Shown here one piece after another: positions 5,764 through 7,195 of a DNA stretch of 7,195 bases; positions within the stretch are counted from its first letter, which is position 1; the number at the start of each line of letters is the position of its first letter. Origin of the DNA: Actinomycetota bacterium (GTDB lineage: Bacteria; Actinomycetota; Actinomycetes; Propionibacteriales; Propionibacteriaceae). Below the pieces are notes generated by a model, which was not told the DNA's origin, ran no database searches, and saw only the letters and a list, made by a program, of their open reading frames with translations. The stretch is from contig JACRAA010000191.1 of NCBI GenBank assembly GCA_016213595.1, forward strand, positions 1 through 7,195, read 5' to 3'. The translations under genes were made by a program, and so were the position numbers.

Positions 5764-6297
5764 TCAGCTTTCCTCACCGGTGTCGCCGGTCTCACCGGTC
5801 TCATCGGTGGAGTCGTCATCGTCGTCGTCCCAGGAGCGCACGAGGTGGTCTGAGCCTTCGGGGGTCTCCTCGCCGTCCAGATCCTCGAACAGCAGCGTAC
5901 GGGGGTCGGTGACCTCCCGGCGCAGCGAGTCGACAGCCAGGTAGACGAACGCCAGTCCGACGCCGACCCAGATGAACAGCTGACCGGTCCCGGAGTACGA
6001 CCTGGGCCCGGTCGTGTACGCGACGACCACGAGCACGACACCGAGCAGGAGCGCGACGGTGGCAGGCCCGAAGACGCCCGCGAACACCTTGGGGGAGCGG
6101 AGCCAGAGCCGACGGGACCAGGTCATCTCGAGGATCGCCACGAGCACGGCGGCCGCCATCGGCAGCTGAGCGAGGTCGAGCATGGTCGTCTGCGCGGGCG
6201 TCCGCATCGGCCATCCGGCGAAGACCATCCAGAACCCCAGCACCACAAGGCACAGGCTGATGAGTCCGGCGAAGACGAGACTGGGTCGGATACGCAC
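5764..6297 (-). CDS. Four-helix membrane protein with acidic C-terminal tail (Rv3304-like by position)
   Basis: From a GTG start at 6295-6297 the protein has 177 residues. Four hydrophobic segments are visible: about 7-28, 38-59, 75-95 and 106-123. After helix four come a basic turn (LRRE) and a soluble tail of about 50 residues that is strongly acidic. The tail contains six consecutive Asp (157-162) and three TGE/TGD triplets (167-175). I recognise no catalytic motif. By position beside lpdA it corresponds to the small membrane protein Rv3304 of M. tuberculosis (from memory; homology not checked). The same frame stays open upstream to 7173, but that part lies antisense to lpdA and has no membrane-protein character, so I reject it. 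The GTG has no Shine-Dalgarno sequence but a TATCCT box ends 6 nt upstream. It is the first gene of the operon and ends 2 bp before the mutase gene. Confidence 0.8.
   Translation of the reverse strand: MRIRPSLVFAGLISLCLVVLGFWMVFAGWPMRTPAQTTMLDLAQLPMAAAVLVAILEMTWSRRLWLRSPKVFAGVFGPATVALLLGVVLVVVAYTTGPRSYSGTGQLFIWVGVGLAFVYLAVDSLRREVTDPRTLLFEDLDGEETPEGSDHLVRSWDDDDDDSTDETGETGDTGEES
5768..5775 (-). promoter_or_regulatory. Ribosome binding site of the mutase gene
   Basis: GAGGAAAG on the minus strand ends 6 nt before the mutase ATG. It lies inside the last codons of the membrane-protein gene and directly abuts the 9-bp tandem repeat. This site supports the chosen mutase start. Confidence 0.7.
5774..5809 (-). 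repeat. Four 9-bp tandem repeats encoding TGE/TGD triplets
   Basis: Four imperfect 9-bp units with plus-strand consensus TCACCGGTC occupy 5774-5782, 5783-5791, 5792-5800 and 5801-5809. They encode the Thr-Gly-Glu/Asp repeats at the end of the membrane protein. A gain or loss of one unit keeps the frame, so tail length could vary between strains. Confidence 0.75.
5812..5829 (-). repeat. Trinucleotide run encoding six Asp residues
   Basis: Six successive GTC/ATC triplets on the plus strand (one ATC among GTC) encode Asp 157-162 of the membrane protein. The run could slip in units of one codon without shifting the frame. Confidence 0.75.
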
Positions 6298-6313
6298 CAG
6301 CGCAGGATACGCA
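6288..6313. repeat. 9-bp direct repeat across the operon promoter and start
   Basis: GGATACGCA occurs at 6288-6296 and again at 6305-6313, 17 bp apart. One copy overlaps the first codons of the membrane-protein gene, and the other overlaps its -10 box. They could be paired half-sites for a regulator acting on the divergent operon/lpdA promoters. Binding is inferred only from position and identity. Confidence 0.35.
6304..6309 (-). promoter_or_regulatory. Probable -10 box of the four-gene operon (leaderless)
   Basis: TATCCT on the minus strand fits TANNNT. It ends 6 nt before the GTG at 6297, which places the transcript start on the start codon. A convincing -35 is not seen. This box would drive the membrane protein, mutase, oxidoreductase and kinase genes. 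Confidence 0.45.
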
Positions 6314-6337
6314 GGGCGCCGCGACGATGGGGTGCAT

Positions 6338-6344
6338 GGAAGGA
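6338..6344 (+). promoter_or_regulatory. Ribosome binding site of lpdA, decides its start
   Basis: GGAAGGA lies 8 nt before the GTG at 6353, a normal spacing. The in-frame ATG at 6344 overlaps the end of this site and so is too close to use it. The GTG is therefore preferred. Confidence 0.6.
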
Positions 6345-6352
6345 TGTGGCGC

Positions 6353-7195
6353 GTGACACGCGTGGTGATCGTCGGAGGCGGACCAGGTGGGTACGAGGCG
6401 GCGCTCGTCGCCTCCCAGCTGGGTGGCGAGGTGACCCTCGTCGAGGGCGACGGGCTCGGCGGTGCGGCCGTACTGACGGACTGTGTCCCCTCGAAGACGC
6501 TCATCGCGACCGCCGAGGTCATGAGCTCGATGCAGTCGGCCGGCGAGCTGGGGCTGACCATCGGCGGCGGTGACGTGCAGCACGCCGTGAGCGTGAACCT
6601 GGGGCTGGTGAACCGGCGTGTCCTGGAGCTCGCCCGCGCCCAGTCGGCGGACATCTCGAAGACGCTGGCCGCGAACGGCGTACGCGTCGTCGGCGGCAGG
6701 GGTCGTCTCGACGGGCAGAACGCTGTGGTCGTACGAGCTGGAGGCGCCGAGGAGCGGTACGAGGCGGAGGTCATCCTGCTGGCGACCGGGACCCGGCCGC
6801 GTGAGCTGCCCGAGGCCAGGCCGGACGGAGAGCGGATCCTCACGTGGAAGCAGGTGTACGGCCTCGAGAGCGTCCCCGAGCACCTCGTCGTGGTCGGTTC
6901 CGGTGTCACGGGAGCGGAGTTCGCGAGCGCGTACAACGCCCTCGGCGCGAAGGTCACCCTCGTCTCCAGCCGGGAGATGGTCCTGCCCGGCCAGGACGAG
7001 GAGGCTGCCCGCGTCCTGCAGGACGTGTTCGTACGGCGCGGCGTCGACCTGCGCCCGCGCTCCCGTGCCGCAGCCGTACGGCGCGAGGGGGACGGCGTGG
7101 TCGTGACGCTCGCGGACGGCACGACCATCGAGGCGTCCCACTGCCTCATGGCCGTCGGGGCCGTACCGAACACCGAGGACCTCGGCCTCGAGTCC
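6353..7195 (+). CDS. lpdA: LpdA-type NAD(P)H quinone dehydrogenase (flavoprotein disulfide reductase family), 3' end missing
   Basis: 281 residues are visible before the right edge; the family usually has about 460-490. The FAD-binding loop VIVGGGPGGYEAA is at 5-17. The redox segment GGAAVLTDCVPSKT (36-49) keeps only one Cys (44). The residue that would be the first Cys of a lipoamide dehydrogenase CxxxxC pair is not Cys, so the redox disulfide is absent. This is the hallmark of M. tuberculosis LpdA (Rv3303c), an NAD(P)H quinone reductase without lipoamide dehydrogenase activity. LLATGTRPR is at 142-150. The NAD(P) loop VVGSGVTGAEF is at 180-190. GAVPNT, at 269-274, belongs to the second FAD segment. 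Matches to Rv3303c recalled from memory include RAQSADI, PDGERILTW and VGSGVTGAEF. The gene diverges from the four-gene operon with 55 bp between starts. An ATG three codons upstream (6344) is an alternative start. The enzyme probably acts in the cytosol in quinone redox cycling or oxidative-stress defence. Confidence 0.92.
   Translation, partial: MTRVVIVGGGPGGYEAALVASQLGGEVTLVEGDGLGGAAVLTDCVPSKTLIATAEVMSSMQSAGELGLTIGGGDVQHAVSVNLGLVNRRVLELARAQSADISKTLAANGVRVVGGRGRLDGQNAVVVRAGGAEERYEAEVILLATGTRPRELPEARPDGERILTWKQVYGLESVPEHLVVVGSGVTGAEFASAYNALGAKVTLVSSREMVLPGQDEEAARVLQDVFVRRGVDLRPRSRAAAVRREGDGVVVTLADGTTIEASHCLMAVGAVPNTEDLGLES

Noticed and set aside
6298..7173. Upstream extension of the membrane-protein frame (minus strand) to a 469-residue protein
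   Set aside because: It lies antisense to the clear lpdA gene and its sequence is low-complexity Ser/Pro/Arg/Thr, typical of a mirror frame in GC-rich DNA.
1..7195. CRISPR array, insertion sequence or phage attachment site
   Set aside because: No regularly spaced repeats, transposase motifs, terminal inverted repeats or tRNA-linked duplications are visible; the only mobile-element link is the family of the HNH protein.

Overview
The window is GC-rich DNA (about 68-70% by eye) with dense coding, GTG starts, TANNNT-type -10 boxes close to start codons, and families typical of high-GC Gram-positive bacteria: a DUF222/HNH (13E12-type) protein, an LpdA-type flavoprotein and a PmmB-type sugar-phosphate mutase. 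It suggests an actinomycete. The frequent GTACG words in the core genes would fit Nocardioidaceae or a relative, but that placement is a guess.

Layout. At the left edge is the 5' end of a lipoprotein gene (minus strand, 1-134). A 429-bp non-coding stretch (135-563) follows, rich in inverted repeats. Then come a small VOC/glyoxalase-fold gene (plus, 564-923) and, convergent with it, a DUF222/HNH endonuclease-like gene (minus, 974-2395). The right two thirds hold a probable four-gene minus-strand operon. In transcription order it encodes a four-helix membrane protein (5764-6297), a phosphohexomutase/phosphopentomutase-type enzyme (4115-5761), a Gfo/Idh/MocA oxidoreductase (3168-4118) and a uridine-kinase-like P-loop enzyme (2500-3114). 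Diverging from it is lpdA (plus, 6353 to the right edge), an NAD(P)H quinone dehydrogenase-type flavoprotein cut off by the window.

How the genes fit together. The mutase, oxidoreductase and kinase are tightly packed (a 4-bp overlap, then a 53-bp gap holding a hairpin), which suggests joint sugar-phosphate/nucleoside metabolism. From memory, the mutase, small membrane protein and lpdA echo the lpdA-Rv3304-...-deoD-pmmB region of Mycobacterium tuberculosis. This part therefore looks like an old conserved chromosomal neighbourhood. The left third looks accessory: the HNH gene is almost free of the GTAC word that is common elsewhere in the window.

No clearly new multi-gene system is visible. 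The points most worth a second look are the GTAC-poor HNH gene, the nested inverted repeat at 255-323, the recurring leaderless-promoter architecture, the direct repeats in the operon/lpdA divergent promoter, and the possibility that the mutase acts on pentose phosphates.
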